DNA of 64,000 nucleotides, taken from contig CAZXKO010000117.1 in the NCBI GenBank assembly GCA_964641665.1, positions 1 through 64,000 on the forward strand. Direction: 5' to 3'. The translations under genes were made by a program, and so were the position numbers. Below are positions 42,435-52,277 of the stretch, in pieces. Within the stretch, counting starts at the first letter, position 1; every line of letters starts with the position of its first letter. The notes under the pieces are model-generated. The model made no database searches and had not been told where the DNA came from. It worked only from the letters and a program-made list of their open reading frames with translations. The stretch is from Gp1-AA133 sp964641665 (GTDB lineage: Bacteria; Acidobacteriota; Terriglobia; Terriglobales; Acidobacteriaceae).

Positions 42435-44156
42435 GTGGATAACCGCGTTCTTCTTGATATGAACTGTCGACCGCTTCTTGCCTGTTTCGCATCAGCCTTG
42501 TTGGCGCTCGTCGGCGTGAGCACCCGCCTACACGGGGTGTCGACACAACTGCAAGCCGCGTCGTCGGCCGACAGCCCAATCCGCTTTGAATACCAGGCGA
42601 TTGACTTCAAGCTGGACAGCTCCGAGACTCCCGAGCGGCACGCTCCCGAGACGATGGCTGGAGGCGTCGCGGTCTTCGATTACAACAATGACGGCAAGCT
42701 CGATATCTTCTTCACCAACGGCGCCGACATCAAGACGCTCCGCAAAGATTCCCTGAAATACTCCAACCGCCTCTTCGAGAACGATGGCCATGGACACTTT
42801 ATTGACGTAACTTCAAAGGCAGGCCTCACCGGAAGCGGCTTCGACAACGGAGTCGCCATCGGCGACTACGACAATGACGGGTACGAGGATATTTTTGTTG
42901 CCGGCGTCTACCGCAACACGCTCTATCACAACAATGGCAATGGCACGTTTACCGACGTCACGGCCAAGGCGGGCTTGAACAAGCCCGATCCGGAATATGG
43001 ACCTCTGTGGTCGGTCGCCGCTGCTTGGCTTGACGTGAATAATGACGGGCTGCTCGATCTCATCGTCATCAATTATCTGAAGTGGGATGTCGATCATGAG
43101 CCTGCGTGCGAGATCTACGGGCACCGCGACTATTGCAGCCCGAAGATGTATAAGCCCACGCCCAACCAGTTGTTTATTAACAACGGCGATGGGACTTTTC
43201 GAGATGCTTCCGTCGAGGCAGGGTTCCGCGCGCACCCGGGCAAGGGTATGGGGATCGCAGCAGCTGACTCGGAGCTCTCCGGCAGGATGGACCTCATCAT
43301 CCCCAATGACAAATTGATGAACTCGTTCTTCCGGAATAAAGGCGGCGGAAAATTCGAGGAAGTAGGGTTTGAGGAGAACGTCGCCCTTCGCGAAGACGGC
43401 GTGTACATCTCTGGAATGGGCGTCGACTTCCGCGATCTCGACAACGATGGTTATCCCGACATCTTTCTCGTCGCCCTCGATTCGGAAACCTTCCCCCTGT
43501 TTCGCAACACAGGGAAAGGAAGTTTCGAGGAAGTAACGCGCGAGAGCGGTTTGACCCGAATGACACTTCCCATGGCAGGCTATTCTCCCAACATCGCGGA
43601 CTTTGACAATGACGGGCGGAAGGACATTTTCGTCTCGCGCGGACATGTGCAGTCACTCGATTCCGCTGCAAACCTGACAATCGAGCAACCGAACACGGTC
43701 TTCCGCAATCTCGGCAACATGAAGTTCTCAGCGCTCACAACCGAGGCAGGTTTCACCGACCAACACCGTTTACGTCATCGAGGCTCAGCGGTCGGTGATC
43801 TCAACGGAGACGGCCGCCTCGATGTCGTCGTAACGGCGATCACAGCACCCGCAGAAATTTGGATCAACGAGAGCCATGACAAAAACCATTGGTTGGAGTT
43901 CAAACTGCAAGGGACCAAGAGCAATCGTGACGGCATTGGAGCGAGAATCAAGCTGGTCACCAAATCCGGACTGCAGTACAACCACATGACCACCAGTTGT
44001 GGCTATGCGTCTTCAAGCGCCGGGCCCGTCCACTTCGGACTTGGAGCGGACTCTTCGGCGGAACTCATCGAAATACGCTGGCCGTCGGGGATCGTTCAGC
44101 AGATGCACGAGGTGGCTGGCGATCGCATCGTCGGGGTCAAGGAACCGGCGCGATAG
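42435..44156 (+). CDS. CRTAC1-like FG-GAP/VCBS repeat protein with ASPIC/UnbV end
   Basis: The 573-residue exported protein starts at a GTG; an ATG at 42459 would be equally good for the signal peptide (MNCRPLLACFASALLALVG). It holds at least six FG-GAP/VCBS repeats with Ca-binding D-x-(N/D)-x-D-G loops: FDYNNDGKLDIFFTN, GDYDNDGYEDIFVAG, LDVNNDGLLDLIVIN, RDLDNDGYPDIFLVA, ADFDNDGRKDIFVSR, GDLNGDGRLDVVVTA. It ends with the ASPIC/UnbV domain (LEFKLQGTKSNRDGIGARIKLVTKSG, LGADSSAELIEIRWPSG). These beta-propellers are common in Acidobacteriota and often linked to TPR proteins, as here. Its ligand is unknown. Confidence 0.92.
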   Translation: MDNRVLLDMNCRPLLACFASALLALVGVSTRLHGVSTQLQAASSADSPIRFEYQAIDFKLDSSETPERHAPETMAGGVAVFDYNNDGKLDIFFTNGADIKTLRKDSLKYSNRLFENDGHGHFIDVTSKAGLTGSGFDNGVAIGDYDNDGYEDIFVAGVYRNTLYHNNGNGTFTDVTAKAGLNKPDPEYGPLWSVAAAWLDVNNDGLLDLIVINYLKWDVDHEPACEIYGHRDYCSPKMYKPTPNQLFINNGDGTFRDASVEAGFRAHPGKGMGIAAADSELSGRMDLIIPNDKLMNSFFRNKGGGKFEEVGFEENVALREDGVYISGMGVDFRDLDNDGYPDIFLVALDSETFPLFRNTGKGSFEEVTRESGLTRMTLPMAGYSPNIADFDNDGRKDIFVSRGHVQSLDSAANLTIEQPNTVFRNLGNMKFSALTTEAGFTDQHRLRHRGSAVGDLNGDGRLDVVVTAITAPAEIWINESHDKNHWLEFKLQGTKSNRDGIGARIKLVTKSGLQYNHMTTSCGYASSSAGPVHFGLGADSSAELIEIRWPSGIVQQMHEVAGDRIVGVKEPAR

Positions 44157-44393
44157 GAGCTCATCCTCTCAACTGACTTTGCCAGCCACAGCGACACCCC
44201 ATGACATTCGAGGCAAGCTTCCACTCCGGAGATGAGGGCGGTTACGTTCCCTGTCGAAGCAGTCAAATCTTCCACAGCACCAGGCACTGGCGAGTTTACG
44301 CACAAGAAAGGGAAGAACTTTTGAGCCGGCCCCACGCGCCACGGCTTGATCCCACTTTCGGGGGCGTCTAGTCCGGCAGCACCTCCCGTCACG

Positions 44394-46562
44394 CTAATGT
44401 GATTGGACCAGGCAAGCCATGCGCTTTCGTGAAAACTCGACGTTCAACGCTCCTCCGTCATTAGTAACCTTGATATCGAGGCCCGTTGGGTACAGAACTT
44501 TTGCCTCCCGAACTTTCACCGGTATTCTCGTGGTTGCGGGTCCGTCGATTCTCCAGACGGCGACTAGAGTTTGTTCCGGAGCCCGCATTCCTAGAGCAAC
44601 TGGTACTTCGGGATTGGTCACATCAGACATGCCAAGCGGATAGAACGGAATTGCTGCGGGAATACTTCTTCGGAGGACATCCCTGTAGACACGGATGCCT
44701 TCCGCCACCTGTTCCGACACAGTCGGCAAGAGTGAATCCAAACGACCGCTCTGGTGAATGCGGCACATCAGCGCCGTAACCATGTTGAAGCTGGCTTGAT
44801 CCGCGTTGGCGTTCGCCAGCGGGTACGACCAGATCGCTAGTTGCTCCGGCAAGACCGCCGCGGAAGCCCCTACAAGAATTGCGGGCAATTTCAAGTAATC
44901 TTCCTGGTCGGTCATGGACTGAAGTTGCAGGCGGCTGAGCATCGCGTAGTCCATGCGCCCGCCTCCGCTCCCGCAGTTCTCAATGGTCAAGTCGGGATAG
45001 CGGTTCAGGATTGTGTCCAACCAGGCTAAGTGTGCTCGGTTGTGTTCGAGCAAGCCCTGTCCAAGGCTGTCTGCATCGGTCTCAGTCCCCTGCAGCGAAT
45101 CGACGTTGTAATCCATCTTGATGTAGCCGACGCCATATTCGTTCACAAGTCTTGTGATCACCTGATCGAGATAAGCGCGGACGTCCGGGTTACGGAAATC
45201 CAGCTGGAACCGTGAGTTCTTCAGCACCCTCTTTCCGTGACGCACAAAAAACCAGCTGTCGGGCTTCTGCGCGAGCAAAGACTTTGCTCCCGCGACCTCA
45301 GGCTCGAGCCATAGGCCGGGAATCATTCCTGCTTGCCGGATCTGATCGAGAACAAATTTCAGGCCGCGTGGCCAACGCGTAGGGGAAGGCTGCCAGGCGC
45401 CGATTGTTTGACTCCAGTCTTCATGCGCGTCTGCGTACCATCCTGCGTCGATTACGAAGTATTCACAGCCCGCCTGCGCGGCAGCGGCGATGAGGGGCAA
45501 CTCCTTGGCTTCCGTAGGGTTGCCCCACAGGCAATTCATATAGTCGTTGAAAATCACGGGGCATCGTGAATTGTTTGAGCGTGGTCTGACGCACGCCGTC
45601 CGGCGGTAGCGCGTGAGCGCATCTACGGCTTCGCTGAATCCGCCACGTACACATCCGACCGCTACTGGAACGGTCTCGTAGGTTTCGCCTGGTCTTAAGT
45701 TCTTCCACGCTGCGGAGTGAAGATCATCGGGACCACCCAGGTAGGCATAGACGTTGTCAGCGTTGTTGTCGCGTGCCGAAACATTGGAGATCTCCCAATA
45801 CCATGACCCATTATGTTCGATCTGCCAGAACCAGATCAGGCCTAACTTCGTGTTTTCGGCCATGGCCATCGGCAAATAGCGCTCTGTCGACCAACTGCCG
45901 ACGCTTCCCGCCCGCGCTTCCGACCAGCTTGTGCGCTCGTTTTCGACAAAGCCCATCTCTGAAGGACGCAGCACATGCCACTGTCCCTCGGCCATCCAGC
46001 TGTTGAAAGCAACATGGATACGGAGTTCGTGATCGTAGTTCTGCGGGTCTGCAAGTCCATGGAGCATCGCGGAGCTCATGAAGTCAATGCCTACAGGCAA
46101 GTTTCCCTCGTTCGTAACTCGCGTGTACCGGCGGACGACAGGAAGCCCGTCAAAAGCTTCGTAAACAGACTCTACGCGCAGCTTGAGATTCGAGTCGGTA
46201 TGCGTGCACACCAGCCGTTCACCTCCGCGCGTTGATTCTTCACGTTTTCCGGCAAAGAGTAACCGGACTCCCGGCTGTCCAGTGCCGGATTTCATGCCCT
46301 GGTCGGGGGAATTCTCGCCACTGCATTGCAGCGCCGCTTCAACGCCAGAAGAATTGTCGAGGGCAGCGACATCCACGGGGACGAGGCGTTTTTGCCGCAA
46401 TCTCCCGGCGGTGACGTCAAACGTGAAGACCAAGTCGCTCGTGTTCCACTGGAATGGCTCCACGGTATTTGAAATTGACGGGAGGCCAAACGCATCCAAT
46501 GCGAGAGCCCCAAAGGCCGTGACCCCGCTGGACACGAGAAATCTTCTGCGATTAATCGACAC
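44394..46562 (-). CDS. GH36-type alpha-galactosidase, Tat-exported
   Basis: The 722-residue protein has an RR-containing N-terminus (MSINRRRFLVSSGVTAFGALALDAFG), indicating export by the Tat route. An N-terminal beta-supersandwich (about 35-320) precedes the catalytic barrel: PVIFNDYMNCLWGNPTEAKELPLI, EYFVIDAGWYAD, PGLWLEPEVA, nucleophile D484 in GYIKMDYN, and acid/base candidate D552 in SMTDQEDY. These are family-36 signatures. It is last in a same-strand series GH31-LacI-GH36 with gaps of 23 and 51 nt. It would remove alpha-galactosyl units from galactomannan, raffinose-type sugars or related side chains. Confidence 0.9.
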   Translation of the reverse strand: MSINRRRFLVSSGVTAFGALALDAFGLPSISNTVEPFQWNTSDLVFTFDVTAGRLRQKRLVPVDVAALDNSSGVEAALQCSGENSPDQGMKSGTGQPGVRLLFAGKREESTRGGERLVCTHTDSNLKLRVESVYEAFDGLPVVRRYTRVTNEGNLPVGIDFMSSAMLHGLADPQNYDHELRIHVAFNSWMAEGQWHVLRPSEMGFVENERTSWSEARAGSVGSWSTERYLPMAMAENTKLGLIWFWQIEHNGSWYWEISNVSARDNNADNVYAYLGGPDDLHSAAWKNLRPGETYETVPVAVGCVRGGFSEAVDALTRYRRTACVRPRSNNSRCPVIFNDYMNCLWGNPTEAKELPLIAAAAQAGCEYFVIDAGWYADAHEDWSQTIGAWQPSPTRWPRGLKFVLDQIRQAGMIPGLWLEPEVAGAKSLLAQKPDSWFFVRHGKRVLKNSRFQLDFRNPDVRAYLDQVITRLVNEYGVGYIKMDYNVDSLQGTETDADSLGQGLLEHNRAHLAWLDTILNRYPDLTIENCGSGGGRMDYAMLSRLQLQSMTDQEDYLKLPAILVGASAAVLPEQLAIWSYPLANANADQASFNMVTALMCRIHQSGRLDSLLPTVSEQVAEGIRVYRDVLRRSIPAAIPFYPLGMSDVTNPEVPVALGMRAPEQTLVAVWRIDGPATTRIPVKVREAKVLYPTGLDIKVTNDGGALNVEFSRKRMACLVQSH

Positions 46563-46613
46563 GTCATTGACCAGGTCGAAGGCTGAAAATGAAATGGGCC
46601 GGCATTCTGCGCC

Positions 46614-47693
46614 TCAAAACCGCATTTCTCCCACGGGAGTATTCATGGTCACACTATCCGCTGATGGCGAGCGTTTTGCCACGGTCCTCTGTGTGGATGC
46701 GCGCACGACGAGTTGAGGTTCTAGCACGATGCTTTGCGGTTTTCGGACGACTTTCGAGGCTAGAATCCGGAGTGTAATCCGTGCGGCTTCTTGTGCGATT
46801 TGTGGGATACGCTGGTCGACGCTCGAGAGCGGGACGCGCAGAGAGTCATCATAGTGAAGGTTCCCACAGCCAATTACTGCGACATCCTCGGGAATTCTCA
46901 GCCCTTCGTCCAGCAATCGATTCATCGCGCCGATGGCGAGCGGGTCATTAAAGCAGAAAACGCCGTCGGGCGCCGGCCTACAATTCAACAATTCCCGCAT
47001 TGCATCGGCCCCCCGCCGTCTGGTTTGCACATCGCCTTTAGACTCATTGATGATGTAATCCTCACGGATCGTCAGACCGGCCTGCAGAAGTGCCCGTCGG
47101 TAGCCCTCCAACCGACCTCTGCCCGGGCTGGTTTCCGGACCACGAATGTGGGCAATTTTTGTGCAGCCGATGTCGATCAAGTGCCTGGTGGCGAGCGCAC
47201 CAACAGCTTCGTCGTCAACTCCGACAAAATTGGCGCACAGTCCGGGTAAACTGCGGTCAATCAAAACGTATGGCGTCTTCTTCCTCTCAATTCGAAGGAA
47301 GAGGTCTAATGTCGACCGACAAGATGCAATAATCAGCGCATCCAGGCGTCGGGCGAGCAAATGATCTACTTCCCATGCTTCGAGGTCCGGATCTTCCTCG
47401 CAAGTCGAAACGATGAGCGAGTATCCCTTCACCTTCAAGGCATCGGTCACAGCCTGTGCGATTTCTGCAAAAAACGGATGATGCAGAGTGGGCACGACCA
47501 AACCCACCAAATATGTACGTCCGGTGGCCAATCCCCGTGCGGCTAAGTTGGGCTGATAATCAAGTTCCTTTACGCGGGTTAGAACTCGTTTGCGAGTTTC
47601 CTTGCCTACATCGGGGTGGTTACGGAGGACCTTGGAGACCGTGACAACCGATAATCCGAGGTCTCTCGCGATGTCCTTCATGCGTGTGCTCAT
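46614..47693 (-). CDS. LacI-family transcriptional regulator 2
   Basis: The protein is 359 residues from the ATG at 47693 (an upstream GTG would add nine). The DNA-binding domain reads MKDIARDLGLSVVTVSKVLRNHPDVGKETRKRVLTRVKELDYQPNLAARGLATG, with sensor domain blocks YLVGLVVPTLHHPFFAEIAQAVTDAL, HLLARRLDALIIASC, HLIDIGCTKIAHIRGPETSPGRGR, DVAVIGCGN. It sits inside the GH31-LacI-GH36 series, so it probably controls the genes it is transcribed with. It is a second candidate for binding the AAACGTTT palindromes at 37092 and 39175. Confidence 0.9.
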   Translation of the reverse strand: MSTRMKDIARDLGLSVVTVSKVLRNHPDVGKETRKRVLTRVKELDYQPNLAARGLATGRTYLVGLVVPTLHHPFFAEIAQAVTDALKVKGYSLIVSTCEEDPDLEAWEVDHLLARRLDALIIASCRSTLDLFLRIERKKTPYVLIDRSLPGLCANFVGVDDEAVGALATRHLIDIGCTKIAHIRGPETSPGRGRLEGYRRALLQAGLTIREDYIINESKGDVQTRRRGADAMRELLNCRPAPDGVFCFNDPLAIGAMNRLLDEGLRIPEDVAVIGCGNLHYDDSLRVPLSSVDQRIPQIAQEAARITLRILASKVVRKPQSIVLEPQLVVRASTQRTVAKRSPSADSVTMNTPVGEMRF

Positions 47694-47716
47694 ACATGTG
47701 ACTCGTGTGCGGGAAC

Positions 47717-50263
47717 TCACAAGTGAACCGAGACAGACTTGCCATCGAACTCGACGCTGGCATCAGGTTTTGCCGGGGCAATGCCAACTCCATGTCCATC
47801 AGTGACACGCAAAACGTGAAATGTCCGATGCTCCAGCATTCCTGGGAAGCTTCCGTGACGATCTCCAATGGTAAGCGTTCCAGCTTTGTCGTCCCAGTGG
47901 ATGGAAATAACAGAGTAGGCGTCATGCTCGTAGTTGTAGTTGTCGCCTTCGTCTTCATAAAGGGTGAAGTCCGCGTCTGCGCCCGCGAAGATTCGCACCT
48001 CGATGGGTTCCGCTTTAGCAGAAGCGTATTGCCCTTCCGGGCCAAAAGCAACGATTGAACCCGCCTTGGCGTAGATAGGAAGCAAGTCGAGGGGAGCTTC
48101 TGCGTTGATGGTTTGGCCTCCCTTTACTCGTTTGCCAGTCCAGAAGTCGACCCAACTGGTGCCAGCGGGCAAATAAAGAGTTCTTTGCTTGGCGCCTTCG
48201 GTGGTCACCGGACTAATCAGCAATGCTGGGCCGAAGAGAAACTGGTCCGAGATTGCTCGCGCACCCGGATCCGAGGAAAACTCCAGCGGAAGCGATCGCA
48301 TGAGCGTTTCCCCTTTTTTGGTTACCCCCCAAGCAGCGGAATAGATATAAGGCAGCAAACGGTAACGCAGCTGATCATACTCGGTAAGTATGTTTTCGAC
48401 TTGGGGGCCATAGTTCCACAGCTCTGCATTTGATTGGTATCCGTGAACGCGGAAAACCGGACAAAACGTCCCGTACTCGAACCAGCGGATCAGCAGTTCA
48501 TGGTAAGCCTCGGATGTGTATTGATCCTTGGGGCGGAAGAATCCGCCGATGTCAGTCGTCCAGTAAGGCATACCCGACATGCTGAAGTTCAGCCCTGCCG
48601 AGATCTGCCGCCGAAGTGTAAGCCAGTTCGCACTGATGTCTCCGGACCAGGACGCAGCCGCATTCCTCTGCTGCCCGGCAAAAGCTGAGCGCGTCAGGAT
48701 CACGACACGTTTCCGATCTGTAGTGGCGCGTTGGCCCTCGTAGATGGCCTTGGTCACGTAGAGTGGGTAGGCGTTGCGTACGGATTCGCCGCTCCCCAGG
48801 AACGTCTGCTTGCCCTTGAGCACATCGAACTCTGGCTCCGACGCATCCATCCACCAGGCATCCATGCCGTCTTGGAAGATTCCTTCCTTAAGGGCCGACC
48901 AAAATGCGGATTGAGCTGCGGGGTTGAAGAAGTCTGTCCACACGGTTCCTGGAACCAAGAAATCGTGGGCCTTCATCCGTTTGTAAACGTCAGTGTCTTC
49001 TCCAAATCTTGACCATACGGAGATCATCATGTGTAGTTCGTTGGCATGGAGTTGATCCAGCATCTCTTTGGGCTGCGGATAGTTGTCTTCATCAAACTTT
49101 GTGGCATTCCATCCATACTTGCCCCAGTACTGCCAGTCTTGCACCAGAACATCCACCGGGATTTGCCGTTTGCGAAACTCGGCGGCCGTATCGAGGATTT
49201 CCTGCTGGCTGTGATACCGCTCTCGACATTGCCAGTAGCCGTACGCCCACTTGGGAAAGAGCGGGGCTTCACCGGTAAGCGCCCTGTACTCAGAGATCAC
49301 ATGGTTCAAGTCGGGTCCATAGAAGAAATAGTAGTCAATCGCCTGCCCGACTTCGGATCGGAATGTCGTGGTGTCCTGCGGAGGACGCACCGACAATTGA
49401 ACGCCTCCCGGGCCGCCCTGGGCGGAGACGTCGTATTCCTTGTTGGCATCCAACGTCATAACACCCGAGGCTGAGCTCGGGGTCCAGATATTCTCCAGAT
49501 CGATGACAGGTTGGCCGTTCACCTTTAACGAAAGCCGATCACGGTTGTCGCTGCTCAAGAGAAAACCGTACACGCCTTTTGCAGCGGTGGTGAACTTACC
49601 GCTCGTAGTTTTTGGGTCAATCGCAATCGCTTGGTCAGCGGGGTTGAAATCAGTGAGTGAGGGATTGTTCCACAGGAGGCCATATCCCTTGCTTGATAGC
49701 AGGAACGGAATCGAAATGTTTGTGTTCGCCTGATGCAGGCGAATTGGGACTCCGCGAACGTCAAAGATTCCCTCCTGGTGCTGCCCGAGTCCATAAAGGG
49801 CCTCGTCAGAGGGCGACAGGAATGTCTGTTGGATTTGCCAAGTTTTTGTTTCAGAGGACTGCACGTCGAAGGCTTTGCCTCCTTGAGGAGGCTCGGTCAG
49901 CACAACATTCGCGTTCCCGGAAGAGAAACTCAGTGCACCGGTCGATGTATTGACGGCTACCGTAATCGCCGGGGTAAGGAGCGTGGTTTCTGTCCTTCCG
50001 ACCTTGACCTGTAGCGAGGCAGCCCGACACGGTTGGGTGACGACGGGAACCTTAGGAGACGGAATCTCAGACGTTGGGCTGGCGATGACGTGTACGACTC
50101 GCTCGCCGCACACCTCAATCCGCATGCTTCCGCTATTGGTGCGAAAGGTGACACCGTTTGAATCCCGGCGAGGGTCCTTGACGGCAAATCGAGGCTCGTT
50201 GACACTCCATGCCGATGTAATAAGAGAGAACAGGAAAAGAAGGGCACCGCGCCTCTTGGTCAT
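47717..50263 (-). CDS. GH31 alpha-xylosidase-type glycosidase with PA14-like insert
   Basis: The 848-residue exported enzyme has a signal peptide at 1-20. An N-terminal beta domain (ALYGLGQHQEGIFDVRG) is followed by a PA14-like insert at about 225-295 and a catalytic barrel with WAYGYWQCRERYHSQQEILDTAAEFRKRQIPVDVLVQDWQYWG, nucleophile D473 in WWMDASEPE and acid/base D542 in SWSGDIS. The WWMDASEPE form with an insert resembles alpha-xylosidases acting on xyloglucan, such as the PA14-containing Cellvibrio enzyme. Alpha-glucosidase activity cannot be excluded. It is the gene after the TPR partner of receptor 2 (91 nt) and before LacI 2 (23 nt). Confidence 0.92.
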   Translation of the reverse strand: MTKRRGALLFLFSLITSAWSVNEPRFAVKDPRRDSNGVTFRTNSGSMRIEVCGERVVHVIASPTSEIPSPKVPVVTQPCRAASLQVKVGRTETTLLTPAITVAVNTSTGALSFSSGNANVVLTEPPQGGKAFDVQSSETKTWQIQQTFLSPSDEALYGLGQHQEGIFDVRGVPIRLHQANTNISIPFLLSSKGYGLLWNNPSLTDFNPADQAIAIDPKTTSGKFTTAAKGVYGFLLSSDNRDRLSLKVNGQPVIDLENIWTPSSASGVMTLDANKEYDVSAQGGPGGVQLSVRPPQDTTTFRSEVGQAIDYYFFYGPDLNHVISEYRALTGEAPLFPKWAYGYWQCRERYHSQQEILDTAAEFRKRQIPVDVLVQDWQYWGKYGWNATKFDEDNYPQPKEMLDQLHANELHMMISVWSRFGEDTDVYKRMKAHDFLVPGTVWTDFFNPAAQSAFWSALKEGIFQDGMDAWWMDASEPEFDVLKGKQTFLGSGESVRNAYPLYVTKAIYEGQRATTDRKRVVILTRSAFAGQQRNAAASWSGDISANWLTLRRQISAGLNFSMSGMPYWTTDIGGFFRPKDQYTSEAYHELLIRWFEYGTFCPVFRVHGYQSNAELWNYGPQVENILTEYDQLRYRLLPYIYSAAWGVTKKGETLMRSLPLEFSSDPGARAISDQFLFGPALLISPVTTEGAKQRTLYLPAGTSWVDFWTGKRVKGGQTINAEAPLDLLPIYAKAGSIVAFGPEGQYASAKAEPIEVRIFAGADADFTLYEDEGDNYNYEHDAYSVISIHWDDKAGTLTIGDRHGSFPGMLEHRTFHVLRVTDGHGVGIAPAKPDASVEFDGKSVSVHL

Positions 50264-50354
50264 ATTTGGTTAGTTGCACCGATCGTCCTTTCGCAGATTG
50301 GCAAATATCCCGCGGTTCGCGGCAATGCGTAAGACAGATGTCTTTCCAGTGTCT

Positions 50355-52274
50355 TTACTGCGAATCGCTGTTGTCTTGGCCCTGTTGGATCGCAACCGCT
50401 GCCCTGTTCAAACCTTCACTGCGCAGTCGCTCGGACACATGAAGCGCCTGTTCAGCTGACTCGCGATCGCCCACTTTCAAATACAAGCGAGCAATCTGAT
50501 AGTGAAGTTGGCCGTCCTTGTCATCCGCGAGAGCGAGTTTCAATTCCGCGATTGCGTCCTGTGTGCGGTTCGTCTTCGCATAGACCTTCCCCAACAACGC
50601 ATGCACGTGGGAAATGTACTCTGGCTTGGCTTTCAAACTTTTGTTCAGGTATGGCTCCGCGCCGGAGTAGTCGTAGCGAGCGCAAAGAATCTCGCCCATC
50701 ACGGCGTTGAGTTCGGGGTCGTCAGCATTCTTCTGTAACGCAGTTTGCGCGAGACGGAGGGCCTCATCCTTTTCTTGATCGGCAAGCAATACTAAAGACA
50801 GGCCAAATAGCGCGCCGGTGTCTTCGGGCTGAAGTTCCAATGCTTTGCGATACTCTTTTTCGGCGCCGGGCAAATCGCTCCGTTGGCGATAAACGTCTCC
50901 TAACAAGACGTGCAACTTCGGCGAGCTCGAGTCCAACTCGCTCGCCCGAGCCAGAGCATCGCTCGCAAGCTTCTGGGCAGACCTTATTTCCCAGTACAGT
51001 CCTTCAGCTTCTGTAGTGACGCTGGCGGCCAGCTTCGCCCCCGCGTCGGAGGCGTCTCGGTAGTCTCCGGTTAAGTATCCGCAGGATGCTAATAAGCGGA
51101 GGTCCTTTACCGGAAGCAGTGAAAGTCGAGAAGCCAACGACTGAGCGCATTGCCGATACCTGCCCTCCGCGTACGACTTTGCCGCATCGGGGCGCGGGGC
51201 CTTCATCGGCGCGGCAGGGAGGTCAGCGTTGGCAATTGCGCCCCCCTGAGAGCCCTCTTCTCGAAAGAGAGCAGCAACTTCGTGCGAGACGTCGCCTGCT
51301 GCCTGCCTGTCCTCCAGAGCGCGCTCAAGTTCAGAACGCCTTGCCTGAGACAAGTCAGCCGTCAAACGCGGAGCATTTGCTCTGAGAAAGCCGGCGTCGG
51401 TGTTCCAGATGTTCGTAATCTCCGCCACCCCTTTCTCAGCTGCCCCTTGCTCAACATGCAAACGTGCCAAACCCAGTTTCGCGGTGAGAGAACCGGGGGA
51501 CGACCCGAGTTCAGCCTTTAGCTCCCTTTCTGCAGCAGGGAGATCGTGCCCGTTGAGCAAGGCGAAAGCGTATTCCGCATGCAGTCCTGGGGGATGCGTC
51601 GATAGGGCGAGCACCCTCTCATAAGCGGCTTCGGCTTGAATAAATGCGCGTTGCTGGGAAAAGTTATCTGCCATGAGAGCTTGCGAGTAGCCTGAATCCT
51701 TGTGTCGCGTGAGTGCGATGCGCGCGTCCGCTTCGACCTGTTCCAGATAACCAATGCCAAGGCGATACCAGGCGTCCGCGTTGGCTGGATCAAGCTCCGT
51801 CGCCCGCATGTAAGCGCGGGTCGCTCGGCGAGTATCTCCAACAGCCGCATACGCTTGGCCAAGACCGAGCTCTGCTTGAATATCGGTGGCCCTGGAAAGA
51901 GTAGCCCGTTTGAGGTACGGAATCGCCTCCTTGAACCGCTTTGACTTCAGATAATCGAGCCCTAGAAATAGATTGGGAACGAACAAAGCCGGCTTCAGAC
52001 GAATCGCCTTGCGAAAAGCTTCAGCGGCCTGCTGATCGTTCCCGGTCTGGTAGTACATTAACCCGAGGTTCGCTTGCAGTTCCGCGACCTCGGGATGGAG
52101 ACCAGCCGCTTGGCGGTAGAACTCGGCGGCGGTCCGAAAATCACTCCTGCCCTGAGCTTGTTGCGCCGAGGCCAGGAGAGATTCGAAGTCCGGTGTCTGT
52201 TGCGCGAATGCTACGCCTAACAAAACGCAAAGGATCGAACAACAGACCCCAGAGGAAGTCCTAATTGCTCGCAC
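50355..52274 (-). CDS. TPR-repeat protein coupled to receptor 2
   Basis: The 639-residue exported protein begins at a GTG 3 nt past the stop codon of receptor 2, with TGGTGAAG as ribosome site, so the two are translationally coupled. A signal peptide (about 1-24) is followed by some twelve tetratricopeptide repeats: first near residue 30 (FESLLASAQQAQGRSDFRTAAEFYRQAAGLHPEVAELQANLGLMYY), last near 600. The coupling to an Oar-type receptor is suggestive of a complex partner, perhaps replacing SusD in glycan capture, but that is only an inference. GH31 follows after 91 nt. Confidence 0.87.
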   Translation of the reverse strand: MRAIRTSSGVCCSILCVLLGVAFAQQTPDFESLLASAQQAQGRSDFRTAAEFYRQAAGLHPEVAELQANLGLMYYQTGNDQQAAEAFRKAIRLKPALFVPNLFLGLDYLKSKRFKEAIPYLKRATLSRATDIQAELGLGQAYAAVGDTRRATRAYMRATELDPANADAWYRLGIGYLEQVEADARIALTRHKDSGYSQALMADNFSQQRAFIQAEAAYERVLALSTHPPGLHAEYAFALLNGHDLPAAERELKAELGSSPGSLTAKLGLARLHVEQGAAEKGVAEITNIWNTDAGFLRANAPRLTADLSQARRSELERALEDRQAAGDVSHEVAALFREEGSQGGAIANADLPAAPMKAPRPDAAKSYAEGRYRQCAQSLASRLSLLPVKDLRLLASCGYLTGDYRDASDAGAKLAASVTTEAEGLYWEIRSAQKLASDALARASELDSSSPKLHVLLGDVYRQRSDLPGAEKEYRKALELQPEDTGALFGLSLVLLADQEKDEALRLAQTALQKNADDPELNAVMGEILCARYDYSGAEPYLNKSLKAKPEYISHVHALLGKVYAKTNRTQDAIAELKLALADDKDGQLHYQIARLYLKVGDRESAEQALHVSERLRSEGLNRAAVAIQQGQDNSDSQ

Positions 52275-52277
52275 GCT

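Noticed and set aside
44096..44392. Minus-strand frame with a CLECH haem-like motif
   Set aside because: It overlaps the end of the CRTAC1-like gene, has only one motif and no signal peptide or family resemblance.
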